A stretch of 64,000 nucleotides of DNA, taken from Epiperipatus broadwayi. Taxonomy: Eukaryota > Onychophora > Udeonychophora > Euonychophora > Peripatidae. A model generated the notes under the pieces. That model saw only the letters and a list, made by a program, of their open reading frames with translations, did no database searches and had not been told where the DNA came from. The stretch covers positions 1,146,208-1,210,207 of the forward strand of contig JAQFVV010000207.1 in NCBI GenBank assembly GCA_028023455.1, given 5' to 3'. The position numbers were made by a program, and so were the translations under genes. Shown in pieces: positions 1-10,314 of the stretch (position 1 is the first letter of the stretch; each line of letters opens with the position of its first letter).

Positions 1-163
1 TTAATTTAGACTGTGATTCATAAATATTCAAATAACAACTAATTAATGAATAATGAGCAAAAACTGAGACACTAAGCAGAATTATATTTTAAGTAAATTT
101 AATAAAAGCCAAAATTTAAGTAATGAAATAAAACAATTAAACCACACAAATTTGTTTCACCCA

Positions 164-345
164 CAGGTGATGACATTTTAACAAGTTACAGGCTGTTTAA
201 TATTCAGATTGAGTATTTTATCTGACTCACAGGTGATGATGATTTAACAAGTTACAGACTGTTTAATTTACAGATTTAGTATTTTATCTCATTTGCAGGT
301 GATGATGATTTATAATTTACCAAGTTACATTTTCATGAGACTTAT
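164..345. repeat. 66-bp tandem repeat, about 2.7 copies
   Basis: Three successive units start with CAGGTGATGA at 164, 230 and 296, an exact 66-bp period. Each contains AACAAGTTACAG or a close variant, and the first two also share CTGTTTAAT and TATTTTATCT. The third unit degenerates after about 50 bp. No coding frame is seen. This is a local minisatellite-like duplication. Confidence 0.85.
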
Positions 346-1504
346 TATTACAGCACTACAGATTTATTTCAAGTTTAGTTCATGATTACCTATGCTTTAT
401 TTATGCTATGTTTTTGGGACTTAGATTTGCTTTAGTTAATCTGCAGAAGTGATCATCATTAATCATAACTAATATTTTACTTAATCAGTACACATTTCTC
501 TATATAGATTATAAGCTTACAAAATTAGATTCTGTTTCAGATCAAAGTTGAAATATAAATTATTATGCAGGGATGAACTGATGGTGGGTAGTAAGACTTC
601 AGACCCTAAGGCATTTATAAAATATATAATCTGAGGCTGTGCATCTCAAATGTGTACTTGATTGTAGGATTCGTTACCATGTAACCAGGTCTTTTCTACC
701 ATACCCATTGCTGTGAAAGAGACTTTTTAGTCTGATGATTGAACAGCTTATCAAGATATCTGGGTGCTTGTGATCCAGTCCTAAGTGGAGTAATGGGGTG
801 GTCCTTAAAACCAAAGCCCATTGTGAAAAGAGAACTGTCTGATCTAAGATGATGGGATGGCTATTAAAACCAGAAGCCCATTCAAGAGATAATATACAGC
901 AATAAGTATATGCATATATGTCTTCCTAAGGACACATTTGCCCCACTGTCTACATTATTATATAACAAAATTCAGATGAAAAACACCACTGTAAATCAGT
1001 TCATAAATTAGCATTTATAATTACGCTATTAAAGAAATATAATGAATCTAATTTATTAAGCTATCTATATAGGCTTTTATATATATCTAAGGAGGGCTAC
1101 AGCATATTTTGGGAGAATTATAAGATTAAATTCTGGCTTTATGCTGCATTTAGTCACTTCAGCTAAATATTAACCACATATTTTATTTAACACAAACCTA
1201 TTTTTAAGCATTTATAATCACTTAATTAGATATCTAAACCAAGCTTTATTTTACTCATTTCAGGAAGAAGTTTTGTTTGTGTGCTAATAAATGAAAAATT
1301 ATATATGTGTGAGAACATTTAATCATTTCTCACTAGTTAATTTAAAAATGAGTAAACTCTATTCTGAATGAACACAGCATAAATATACAAACAAATAATT
1401 GAAAATCACATTGGCATAGACTTAACTACCAGAAAGCACATAAAATTATAGATAAGATTTCACACAAGTGAAATCTATGTTTTGGCTTTACTTTGCTTAG
1501 TTAA
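346..1504. other. AT-rich intergenic, no gene seen
   Basis: No convincing reading frame, RNA gene or element boundary is seen. Two short similar blocks (AAAACCAAAGCCCATT near 806 and AAAACCAGAAGCCCATT near 865) lie about 60 bp apart, suggesting a small decayed tandem duplication. Confidence 0.5.
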
Positions 1505-1509
1505 AAGAA

Positions 1510-1618
1510 ATGAAATTAAGATAAATTAAATTATATTAAATTATCAAATTAAATCAGGATACATTAGTTTAACTCAGCTTGAATCAGATTAAATCAAATT
1601 AAGTCAAATTAAATCAGG
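1510..1618. repeat. Degenerate AAATTAAATCA-type minisatellite
   Basis: Variants of AAATTAAATCA recur about eight times in 110 bp (for example near 1546, 1587 and 1608). Units are imperfect and spacing varies. It is purely compositional, with no coding potential. Confidence 0.6.
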
Positions 1619-1620
1619 CA

Positions 1621-4600
1621 AGAATTACAGATCAAATAGGAAAATAAAATTTACATTTTAGTTTAAGAATTAATATTTGAAAGTTTAAAGTACATTAGTT
1701 TAAATTATGTTGGCCATTTATGGTAATTTTAGCGAGCTTTGATAAGTTATATGATTCAGTTTAAATGTTCATTTTAAATTTGCAGAAGTGTTACCACTTT
1801 TTCTTTTCTCCAGCATGGTTATTCAATGTTGGTCTTGAATATCAGGCCATTGGGCATCATGTTCCCACATACCTTTGGGAGCAAGAAAGCAAGTCCGTTT
1901 GCCTTTCTAGCCCATCATCTTCAGTATTAACAATTTTACAACTTTAGCAATAAGAATGATTATAGGAAGCTTAATCTTAATCTTAATACTTGCAAAATGG
2001 CTGCAACAAGCTTTTATACTAACCTCCCCCCTCTTTTACATTAATCACTTATGTTTTCTTTTACATTAACTACGTGTGTTTTTTTAGTTTTTAATTTCAG
2101 ATCCGATTTCCTAATTAGTTAGCTATATTTTTGGCAAACCCAGGGATTCCTCCTGTGTTATTGATTTTCTTACAGGGGGTCCATTGGTTTTGGTCAAGTT
2201 AATTTACTCCACCTTATTTTAAAATCTGTTTTTATTCTTAACTTTTTAAATAGGTCAAAATATAGCAAGATGGATCAATTTTATTAAATAATTTCTTTAC
2301 AAAAAACAAATCTGAAACATGGCAAACCTTTATTATATATATATGTAACATATTTAGACATAATTTAACTTTATATCCAGAAATATTATAATTTCTAATA
2401 TTAAATTTATAAGAATATTTAAATAAAAAAACCTATAATGTTTTAAATTTATAGCAGTATTTCTTCTCTGCATATATATATATATAGGTTTTAGTTACAC
2501 ATATGTCAAGATTTACATGTATTTAGCAAACAGTAATATATGTGTGCATATAAGTTGATTTATTATACATATACATACACTTTCCACATTGTATGCTATA
2601 ATATATGCACACATACATAACTATGATTATTAATTTTAAAAATTACTCTGATATATGAGGATTTGGGTATATGGGTATATAAACAAAAGTACTACTATAG
2701 CATATAGTAGGTGAAACAGTAGGATAGACAGACCTGACTGTTTCAGTAATAACACAACTTAAGTTTAAATCTTTTGATTGCAACACAGAAAAATTCTTGA
2801 AATCATTCTTTACAGTATCATCAACCATAAAATTAAAACAGATTATATTCTCAGTGTTTGGATGTGTACTTTTATCTTCTATTAGATGACGTCTGCTACA
2901 ACATTGTGTTTATTCCCATGATATTCAACTTTGAAGATAAATTGTTGTAGGAACACACCTTATCTTATGAGATGTTCAGTTTTCAAGTAGCCTTTATTCA
3001 GAAATTCTAAGCTACTGCAGCTCATGAGAACAATTTTATTTGGCTTCAGTTGAAATTGGAATAATTTCTAAAATGCCCATATAATGAAGTTCAGAACCTT
3101 TCAAACGACAACTAAAAGATATAGGATTTATGGTTTCTGTTGATTGCCAACTCGCTATAGCACAAGTTCTATCTCAAAACCATTGCTTTTGCTTTGTATA
3201 TAAAAACATTATTATGTCACAAAATTACTTTTACCGTTTACAAACATGTAGCTTTTATATGGTTAAATTTCTGTCAGGGATTGTCATCCCATTTCCATTT
3301 TTCATCCTTTTTTAACTAGGATAAATGCATAATGTTGTAAGAAAATTTTGATAAAATTTGTGATAAAAGTTACATAATCTCAAGAATGATCACAACTGCT
3401 TTTTATTTTTAGATGTAAAGAATTTTTGAATGGCTATTTTTTGTCAGGAGAGGTTTAATCTCATGGACTTCTACCATATTCCCAAGGAAATCTGTTTCTT
3501 CACAATTATATTGCAATTGTTCAAATTTATTTTAATAGTGTTAATTTTGCATTCTTTAAAAACATTTCTAAATGTTTTATGTGCTTTTCTATATTTTTGA
3601 AGCAATCATGAACACACCTAAGTATTATTCCTTTTAATTATTCAGGTAAGACTGTCTAAATATGGAATTAAGCCTACCCTGTTGTTGATCAAACCAAATA
3701 AAATTCTCTCAAAATGTAGAAGTGTCTTTTATATCAAAAGTCTCTTTGATAAGGTTGAAGTGCGATCTGCCAATCACTGGATACCAAAATCCTACTATGT
3801 CTTAAATTCAGGAGTATTTTATATTAAAAGTAATATGGTATTTATAGTGTTTTGCAAAATATTTTGAAAAAATTATTTTTGATGAGAACATTTATGATGA
3901 CATTGTGATTTTATTAGAAAATATGTTTTTAAAGAAAACAATTCAAAAGAAAGTGATAATGAATGTTTGAAGAATTAGTATAAGTCACAATTTTTAAGAC
4001 AACTTTCAAATATTATTATGAAAATATCATGTACCTTATTTTTTCACATAGATAAAATACCATGAAATGTAATAAAGCAAAAAGAAAAATTAGTCTTTAC
4101 CATTAAAAATTTAAAAAAAATAGGCATTTAACATTTTTTAACATTATCATTTTCTATATTTTAATACATAAATTTTATTCATTTTTAATATTAAAACAGA
4201 TTCATTACATTACATATAAAATTTCCAATAAAATGGCATATAACACTACTTATCAATGACAACTTATTAATACAAATTTATAAAAATCAAGAAGTAAATC
4301 TATTACATGTAAAGTGGCATTTTTCAATATTTTAAAAGAAAAATCAGTTTTTGATTAGTTAGCCAAGTGCACTGAAAACTTTTTATCTCCTTTATAAAAG
4401 CACAATCTTTGAATTTTTTGAATTGAATTTTTTCTAAAAGATGATTGATATTCACATATTTTAGTAAAAATTAACATCTATCAAAACACATTTTACTTCA
4501 TGTTTTTGCTTCCAAATGTACAGAAAACAATACAGAAGAGTCATAAATGACTACTAAAGGTCCATGAGAGAAAAGCTAATGTAGCATCTATTTATGCATT

Positions 4601-4944
4601 TACAATATTTTGTACTTCATCTGAATTAAATACTGGTAAAGTAAACAATTATATCCAACAAAAAAATACAAAAGTTGTATTTTTTTATATTTTTTGAATT
4701 CAATATTAAAACAAACTTTGATTATTTGTGCATCTTATTAATTCAATAAATCATCTTATAATTAAAATTGTATGGGTATGTCAAATACTTTCTAAAATAG
4801 AAGATACCAAATTAGACTTCACTGCAAATTTAAAACATACAGACTTTTTTCATTTGGTCAGATGTTGTTCTTTTTTAATGATTTCTAATTATTTAAATAT
4901 TTTTTTTTCTCTAAAAGATGATTTTCACTAAAAGCACAAACATC
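1621..4944. other. AT-rich intergenic, no gene supported
   Basis: Only short open frames of about 60-67 codons occur, of low-complexity composition and without recognisable domains. Small (TA)n runs occur near 2335 and 2476. Nothing marks an element boundary until the LTR at 4945. Confidence 0.5.
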
Positions 4945-5118
4945 TGTCATGTTATGGCTAATACTTTAATTATAGACTGACACCTAGCGGTGTCAACTGA
5001 GATTAGCGAGCATGCAACATCGCTCTTATGTTAGAGAATGCAAGTAGTTAATAAAGTTTGATAGTTATTTTAACTGTGTGTATTTATTAATTTAGATATT
5101 ACAGATAAGAACATAACA
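4945..5118 (+). repeat. 5' LTR of Mag-like element
   Basis: This 174-bp repeat is homologous to 7414-7587. It starts TGTCATG and ends AACA. An AATAAA lies inside at about 5050 (TTAATAAAGTTTG). Differences from the partner are scattered substitutions, mostly in the first half. Confidence 0.88.
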
Positions 5119-5132
5119 TGGTGTCCGGAGTG
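5119..5132 (+). other. Putative tRNA primer-binding site
   Basis: TGGTGTCCGGAGTG directly follows the 5' LTR. It starts with TGG, as expected for complementarity to a tRNA 3' CCA end. The tRNA was not identified. Confidence 0.5.
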
Positions 5133-5377
5133 AATTAATGAAATAATAGTAAAAAAAAAATTCTCAAGTCTATAAAACAGTGAGTATTTAAATATTGATA
5201 AAAATAATTTTTATAGCAAATTTTTTTTTCATATCATATTTGCCAAAATACAAAATGGTGTCACAATTCCATCAATTCTACAATATCAAACCGCTATCTA
5301 TAAAAGGAAATATGTCAGTCAAATGGACTGAATGGAAATAATTATTCCTAAATTTCCTAGAAGCAACAGAAAATGAT

Positions 5378-5962
5378 ATGAAATCAGATAAAGTAAAATT
5401 AGGAATATTATGTCATCTCATTGGAAAAGAAGGAAGAGATGTAATAAAAACAGTAGACCACACGAATCCAGAAGATAAAACAAAATGGCTACCCATCTTA
5501 AACCAAATGGATAAATATTTTAACACCATGAAAACAACATTATATGGCAGAATAAAAGCATATACAATGGATCCGCATGAGGGAGAATCGATTGATCACT
5601 TTCTTACTCTTTTAAAAGTTGTAGTTGAAAAAGCTGACTTCAGGGATCGAAAACAAAATATCCTCCATGATAGAATTATAATGGTACAAAAAGAAGAAGG
5701 ACTAAAAGATAGATTATTTGAAAAAGGGAATATTACACTAAAAAAAGCACTGGAAATAATACATGGACATGAAACTAGAAAGCTCAAAAATGAATTACTG
5801 GGAAAGTCTGAACTATGTATTAATGTAATAGTGAAAAATACAACAACAAACATACACAATTGTCAAAAGTGCAACAGTAATCAACCAAAATGTGAGTGTC
5901 CTGCATTTGGTAATGCTCAAACACAAGTCATAAAAATATTAATAGAAATGGACATTATGTGA
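5378..5962 (+). CDS. Gag-like protein of Mag-like element
   Basis: This frame encodes 194 residues beginning MKSDKVKLGI. It is a Gag/capsid-type protein that would form the particle around element RNA. The N-terminal two thirds has the helical layout of Ty3/gypsy Gag, with LGILCHLIGKEGRDV matching the Mag-type pattern of hydrophobic residues before an EA/GRDV turn. Near residues 162-176 there is a decayed zinc-knuckle-like segment, CQKC...CECPAFG; the CPA.G end is typical of Mag-like knuckles but the histidine is not evident. The reading frame is open upstream of this ATG, so the true start may lie near 5250. The protease segment follows in a disrupted frame. Function is inferred from family resemblance and position behind a primer-binding site. 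Confidence 0.75.
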   Translation: MKSDKVKLGILCHLIGKEGRDVIKTVDHTNPEDKTKWLPILNQMDKYFNTMKTTLYGRIKAYTMDPHEGESIDHFLTLLKVVVEKADFRDRKQNILHDRIIMVQKEEGLKDRLFEKGNITLKKALEIIHGHETRKLKNELLGKSELCINVIVKNTTTNIHNCQKCNSNQPKCECPAFGNAQTQVIKILIEMDIM

Positions 5963-6063
5963 ACGAAGTACATGATACTACGACATCGGATTCATCATAT
6001 ACCAGTGATGTTGAAAACACAATTGCATACATCAGACGTGTAGACTCAACTCATTTGTTTAAT

Positions 6064-6357
6064 GGCTAGTATGAACAGATTTTATTAGACAACAATAAAG
6101 TAAAAATAAAAATAGACACAGGAGCTGATGTAAACATTGTCTAAAAAAGTGCTTAATACTATTCATCCACAACCAATAATATAGAAAACAAAGAAGAAAT
6201 TACATGCTTTTGGAGGATCATTTCTTACCCCAATAGGAAAAGCAAAACTTCAATGCAAAATAAACAAAGATCTGCATAATTTACATTTTATAATAATAAA
6301 AGAAGACGAACCAACACTTCTTAGTGGCCGTGATTGTGAGTTATTAGGTTTAATTAA
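6064..6357 (+). pseudogene. Aspartic protease segment of Mag-like element (broken)
   Basis: The region encodes a retropepsin-like segment. The active-site motif is IKIDTGADVNIV, encoded near 6108-6143, and it is followed immediately by an in-frame stop. Downstream, HAFGGS and the terminal PTLLSGRDCELLGLIK match the 'GG...LG...LGL' end of Mag-type proteases. At least two stops (near 6066 and 6144) and a frame change break it. In the intact family the enzyme cuts the Gag-Pol precursor inside the particle. Here it is not translatable as one product without suppression. Confidence 0.7.
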
Positions 6358-6729
6358 ATGCAACAAAATTATAGTAAAAAAATAACGATGAAAAATAACA
6401 AAAGTAAAAATGATCAAATTATATCCAACAACAACAAAGATAAAATAACAAAGAGCAGAAAAAATAATAAAAGTATTAAAACACAGGAAGTAAAAGAAAA
6501 TGAAAACTTCAAGTCTATATATGAGAAATACAAAAATGTTTTTCAAAGTGTGGGTTATGAAGGTGAACACTACCTCACAGTAGATCCAACATTTAAACCA
6601 GTTGTCCATGCACCAAGATTAATTCCACTAAGTATACATGAACAATTACATGAGGAATTAAAAAAATTGGAAGATATTCATTTACAATATGAAATATTAA
6701 AGAAATTGGGTGAAGAACAGTCCAATTAA
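6358..6729 (+). pseudogene. Pol fragment: spacer and pre-RT segment
   Basis: This frame of 123 codons has a lysine- and asparagine-rich first half of no known function. Residues about 58-108 then carry the stretch that lies just before reverse transcriptase in Mag-type pol: YKNVFQSVGYEGEHY, then a PVVHAPRLIPL segment, then LHEELKKLEDIH. The RT palm should begin right after this, but the frame ends at GEEQSN and no RT motif follows. The frame differs by one base from the protease frame, probably a slip in the A-run near 6377. It marks the left edge of the internal replacement in this element. Confidence 0.7.
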
Positions 6730-6805
6730 TTTAAAAAAAAGAAGAGAGAAGACCAAAAATATTTTTTAGCAAAGAAAGAAGAAGGACAAAAAAATCCCTA
6801 ATTAA

Positions 6806-7399
6806 AAAGCTGAAATTTTAAAATTAGAAAATAAAATTCAAGCGTTAAAAAGATACAAAATTAATGAAAATAATCAAAAGCAAGTTGATGTTAAAAAAAC
6901 TGAAGATAATGCCAGGCTAGCTATTCACAATAAAGAATTACTTGAAAAGGAATGTAATGTGTTAAGAATCAAAGTTCACAAACATCAATCTAGTATAGAA
7001 GCATTAAAGAAAGAAAAAAGTTTGAATTCTGAATTACAACAACAGATTCAACAGCTTAAAGTTGATCTTCACAGTTTATCAGTTGTTCATCAGGATTTGC
7101 AATTACAAAATAGTAAATTAAAATCTTCAATTGATTTATTAACAAATGAAATGAAAGTTGCCAAAGCTGATTTTATCAAAATGAACACAGCTGAAAGATT
7201 CACAACAACTCCATAGACACAAGAACTGGATGAGGAAACTCAGTTGCCTGTATTTGAAACAAAAAAATCACCACCACCATCATCAAGTGATAATGGCATA
7301 GCAGTAAGGAGAATACCAGTCAAACATTCTGAGATGAGAGAAAAATCAAACCAAAGAAGCAGGCTTCCAGTATATTTAAAAGACTACGTTTGTAAATAA
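6806..7399 (+). pseudogene. Coiled-coil reading frame fused to pol-like C-terminus
   Basis: From 6806 one frame stays open to TAA at 7397-7399 except for a single TAG at 7214-7216. The first about 136 codons form a strong heptad-type coiled coil (EILKLENKIQ, LNSELQQQIQQLKVDL, LQLQNSKLKSSIDLL), rich in Leu, Lys, Gln and Glu, with no catalytic motif. The second part is proline/serine-rich and ends RSRLPVYLKDYVCK, which resembles the extreme C-terminus of many Ty3/gypsy Pol proteins (basic residues, then PxYLKDYV). The coiled coil occupies the place of RT, RNase H and integrase. It could be a captured host exon segment or an unusual gag-derived domain; the source was not recognised. Read-through of the TAG or a recent mutation would both fit. 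Confidence 0.65.
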
Positions 7400-7413
7400 T
7401 AATAAAAAAGAGT

Positions 7414-7587
7414 TGTCATGTTATGGCTAATACTTTAATTACGAACTGATGCTTATCAGTGACAAATGAGATTAGTGAGTGTGTGACATCAGTCTTATGT
7501 TAGAGAATGCGAGTAGTTAATAAAGTTTGATAATTATCTTAACTGTGTATATTTATTAATTTAGATATTACGGCCAAGAAAATAACA
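7414..7587 (+). repeat. 3' LTR of Mag-like element
   Basis: This 174-bp repeat matches 4945-5118. It shares the TGTCATGTTATGGCTAA start, the GTTAATAAAGTTTGATA poly(A)-signal block and the TTAATTTAGATATTAC block near the end. About 20 substitutions separate the two LTRs by eye, so the insertion is not recent. Confidence 0.87.
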
Positions 7588-7916
7588 TCAAACTTAGATT
7601 TCATCCATTCTTCACTGTCAGCATTGCTCTTTCTTAATAAACTGAAGAATTTCATATTCTTCTATTTATTAAAAAAACATTTAAATATTCATTTTTATTA
7701 TTGCATATCTTTTTCATATGCTACCATTACTATTTTATACAAGATGATGAAGTGCTCTTAAATTCCCAACCATTGGTTATTGATTACTGAAATTCACAAA
7801 AGTACATTGTGGAATAGAAAGAATATAATTATTCTTGGAAGCATATGCAAAGTCATATATTATTGGTAATATTACCATTCACATCACATGATCACCATTT
7901 CTTATGCATGCTCATA
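7588..7916. other. No feature seen
   Basis: AT-rich spacer between the Mag-like element and the foldback MITE. No coding, RNA or repeat signal is recognised. Confidence 0.5.
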
Positions 7917-8185
7917 ACTGTTACTAAAACAGGCAAAACTCTCCATATAGTTCTGCCACTCAGTGCAAGCCAGAGTAATCAATGGATGCCAGCAAACTTG
8001 TGCATAAAATTCCTACTCATCCAATATCTCCAGACTAGTTTCTAGCTTGTGGATTTCATCAATGAGGAGCCTTGGATCTGAGAATACTGCACCTAGATTT
8101 TAGGAGCCTTTTGGCATCCATTGATTACTCTGGCTTGCACTGAGTCACACTACTGGATAGAGAGCTTTTCCTGTTTTAATATTAC
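7917..8185. mobile_element. Foldback MITE with about 65-bp terminal inverted repeats
   Basis: The left end (about 7921-7990) contains CAGTGCAAGCCAGAGTAATC followed by AATGGATGCCA. The right end (about 8111-8180) contains the exact reverse complement, TGGCATCCATTGATTACTC then TGGCTTGCACTG. Outward, both arms continue imperfectly to a TAAAACAGG/CCTGTTTTA terminus. The centre is about 120 bp and non-coding. Related copies occur at 33285-33440 and 42242-42690. No transposase is present, so it would depend on one supplied in trans. Confidence 0.75.
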
Positions 8186-10182
8186 TATTATTATAACTAA
8201 TATTATGATTATTTTTGTATTAAATTAATAATTAACCAGAACATTTAAAAACTACCTTCTGTAGAATTTTTCACAATTGTTGAAAAAAAAAAAATTATTT
8301 AAATAAAACTATTTTTTTACTATGAGAAGATTTTGTCCCAAATTTTCTTAGAACTTGGTTCATTATTGCTTATATCTCTTTAGGTACAAGCATAATTATT
8401 GCCTATCTAGTCCACAAAATCCATTTCATTTTTGCTTTTACAAAGCTGAGAGATTTCATATTCTCACATATAACAAAAATGACCAGAAATATAACTGAAT
8501 GACATTTTATTGCAAGGGATGAAATATAATTTCACAGGCTTTTATTGATATATTTAATGCAGTGATGGGCCCAAAAGAAGACTTCTCTTGAAATACTTAA
8601 ATCCTGAACCACATTAAATGATTAATGGCAGAAAAAAAAATTTAAAAGGCGTAATGAGAAGAAACAAAAGAGTATTATTGAATATTTAAAAAGACAATAT
8701 TTTAGTCTATGAATGTTAATGGGGGTTTTATTTTGAACTAATTCCATTAAAATTCAGAACATCTAAGAAGGATCATTAACATTACAACTATTGGAAATGC
8801 CTTTGAGAAAATTTTTGTAACTTACATTTGGTCTATTTCTCCCACAAAAATCCATGTTCAAATTCATTAGAAAATTGAAAATTCTTTTTAGATGTCTTGT
8901 ATTGTTTTTTTCTTCCCTACATACTATCAAACAAGTTGATAAAGACATTGATTGGTCTGATCTTGCCATTGTATTTTTAAAACATTACACAGAATATTAA
9001 TAAAACTTCCTGGATGCTTTTATTTTATATCAGTAGGGTGTCCAATCTCATATTCATTCCAGAAATCAAGTAAGATAATAGTTGTATTTGCATCTAATTT
9101 ACTTGTGATAGATATTTCATTATCAAGATATTATGCTTCCTTTTTGGAACACAACTGAATTTAAAAAATCCAAGTTTAATTTGCTATTTACTAAACCGAC
9201 ATTGAAACTTACTTTCATTCTTAAGTTTTGGGCCATTAACACACAATTTTCATTTAAAAAATAAAATTCAAAAATTTTAAGTGTTTTGTCAATCATAGAT
9301 GGAAAACAATTTTCAGCATCTTGGTTACCATAACAACGCAGATTAGTTATATTCCACTAGTACATATTTAAGGAGAAAAGCAGATTTAGATGTTCATTAC
9401 TGCATACATTTCTATATTGAAATACTGCATTTAAAACATTTAAAGACAGTGTATTTTATTACTATCATTTAATTTTGTTCATATAATTATATTCTGCAAA
9501 TCATATTGCATGGAAGTAAAATATAGACCCGTAACAATAAAATAGATACTGAAAAAGCATTTAATGCTCCTCTGTAATATTTTTAAATATCATAATCAAT
9601 AATAAATTGTCTAAAAATATTCTTTAGCAAACTTGAGTAAATTATTTATGTCGGGGTGCGATATCGTAGTTATTTGAAAAGCACAATGAGTTTTCATATA
9701 GCGACTAACTTGAAAATACATAAAGTTACATATATGTATCAAAAGTCACTCTAGAAATAATGAAGCAGAATAAGTAAATTGTGCAAAGTGCAAGTTAATC
9801 TGGATATCCTAATTGACACAAGTACAATAATAAAATATTTAGACAAATTAACAGGGTTGTTAAAAATATCTGCAAAACTGTATAGAAGAGAGAAAAGAAA
9901 GAAAAAGGCATTCAAAGCTAGTTCGACTAAGCCAGAGACCATTGAGTGAGTAGTAAGGGGTTTGCTAAACCCGATGTCGGTGAACAGCGAATGTTAATGA
10001 AAAAACGCTATGCAGAAAGTTAATAAAATGAAATGAAGGACTTTTAATAAAGTATAGTGATAGAATCAAACTCTAGAAAGATCTGTTTCACGTGAATTCA
10101 ATGAAAACTGATTATATTATAGAATTCAACCACAAGTCGCTAGTTGAACGTACTATTATATTACTATTCATATATAGTCTGA
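8186..10182. other. AT-rich intergenic, no gene supported
   Basis: Short open frames only (longest 68 codons, minus strand at 8763-8969), none recognised. A slightly less AT-rich patch near 9895-10000 has no identifiable feature. Confidence 0.45.
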
Positions 10183-10314
10183 GTAATAAACTTGTTTTTT
10201 TTTTCATATGTCATAGCATCGGCCGGGACACGAACCCACAACCGTCTGCAACCAACTACTTGCAAGACATCTGCGATGACCTCTCGGCTAACAACGCTTG
10301 ACGTAATAAACTTG
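10183..10314 (-). mobile_element. tRNA-derived SINE with 12-bp target-site duplication
   Basis: The element is at 10195-10302 on the minus strand, between two copies of GTAATAAACTTG (10183-10194 and 10303-10314). Read on the minus strand it has a tRNA-like head. AGCGTTG can pair with CGATGCT as a 7-bp acceptor stem. TTAGCCGAGAGG is an A-box-like block and GGTTCGTGTCC a B-box-like block. It then ends ATGACATATG plus an A10 tail. The head is about 83 nt, the size of a Ser/Leu-class tRNA. The intact duplication and tail show retroposition by target-primed reverse transcription using a LINE partner. The head would provide an internal RNA polymerase III promoter. A related head lies at 63306-63387. 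Confidence 0.85.

Larger units (their letters stand above)
4945..7587 (+). mobile_element. Compact Mag-like Ty3/gypsy LTR retrotransposon, internally rearranged
   Basis: Two 174-bp direct repeats, both beginning TGTCATGTTATGGCTAA and ending in AACA, flank a 2.3-kb interior. After the first repeat comes TGGTGTCCGGAG, a plausible tRNA primer-binding site. AAAAAAGAG lies just before the second repeat as a polypurine tract. The interior holds, in order, gag, an aspartic-protease segment with IDTGAD, the conserved stretch that precedes RT in Mag-type elements, then a coiled-coil frame joined to a pol-like C-terminus. RT, RNase H and integrase catalytic regions are absent, so it is non-autonomous. 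AACATC precedes the left LTR (4939-4944) and also overlaps the right LTR end (7584-7589), so the exact target duplication is ambiguous. Lineage is inferred from motif style. Confidence 0.85.

Noticed and set aside
600-900. Possible extra copy of the 42.3-kb repeat family
   Set aside because: Shared words such as GATGAACTGAT and TTAAAACCA are short and not collinear enough to support homology by eye.
5596-5859. Minus-strand 87-codon frame
   Set aside because: Shadow of the gag frame on the opposite strand.
8763-8969. 68-codon minus-strand frame MARSDQSMSLST
   Set aside because: Isolated, no homologous motif, length within chance expectation.
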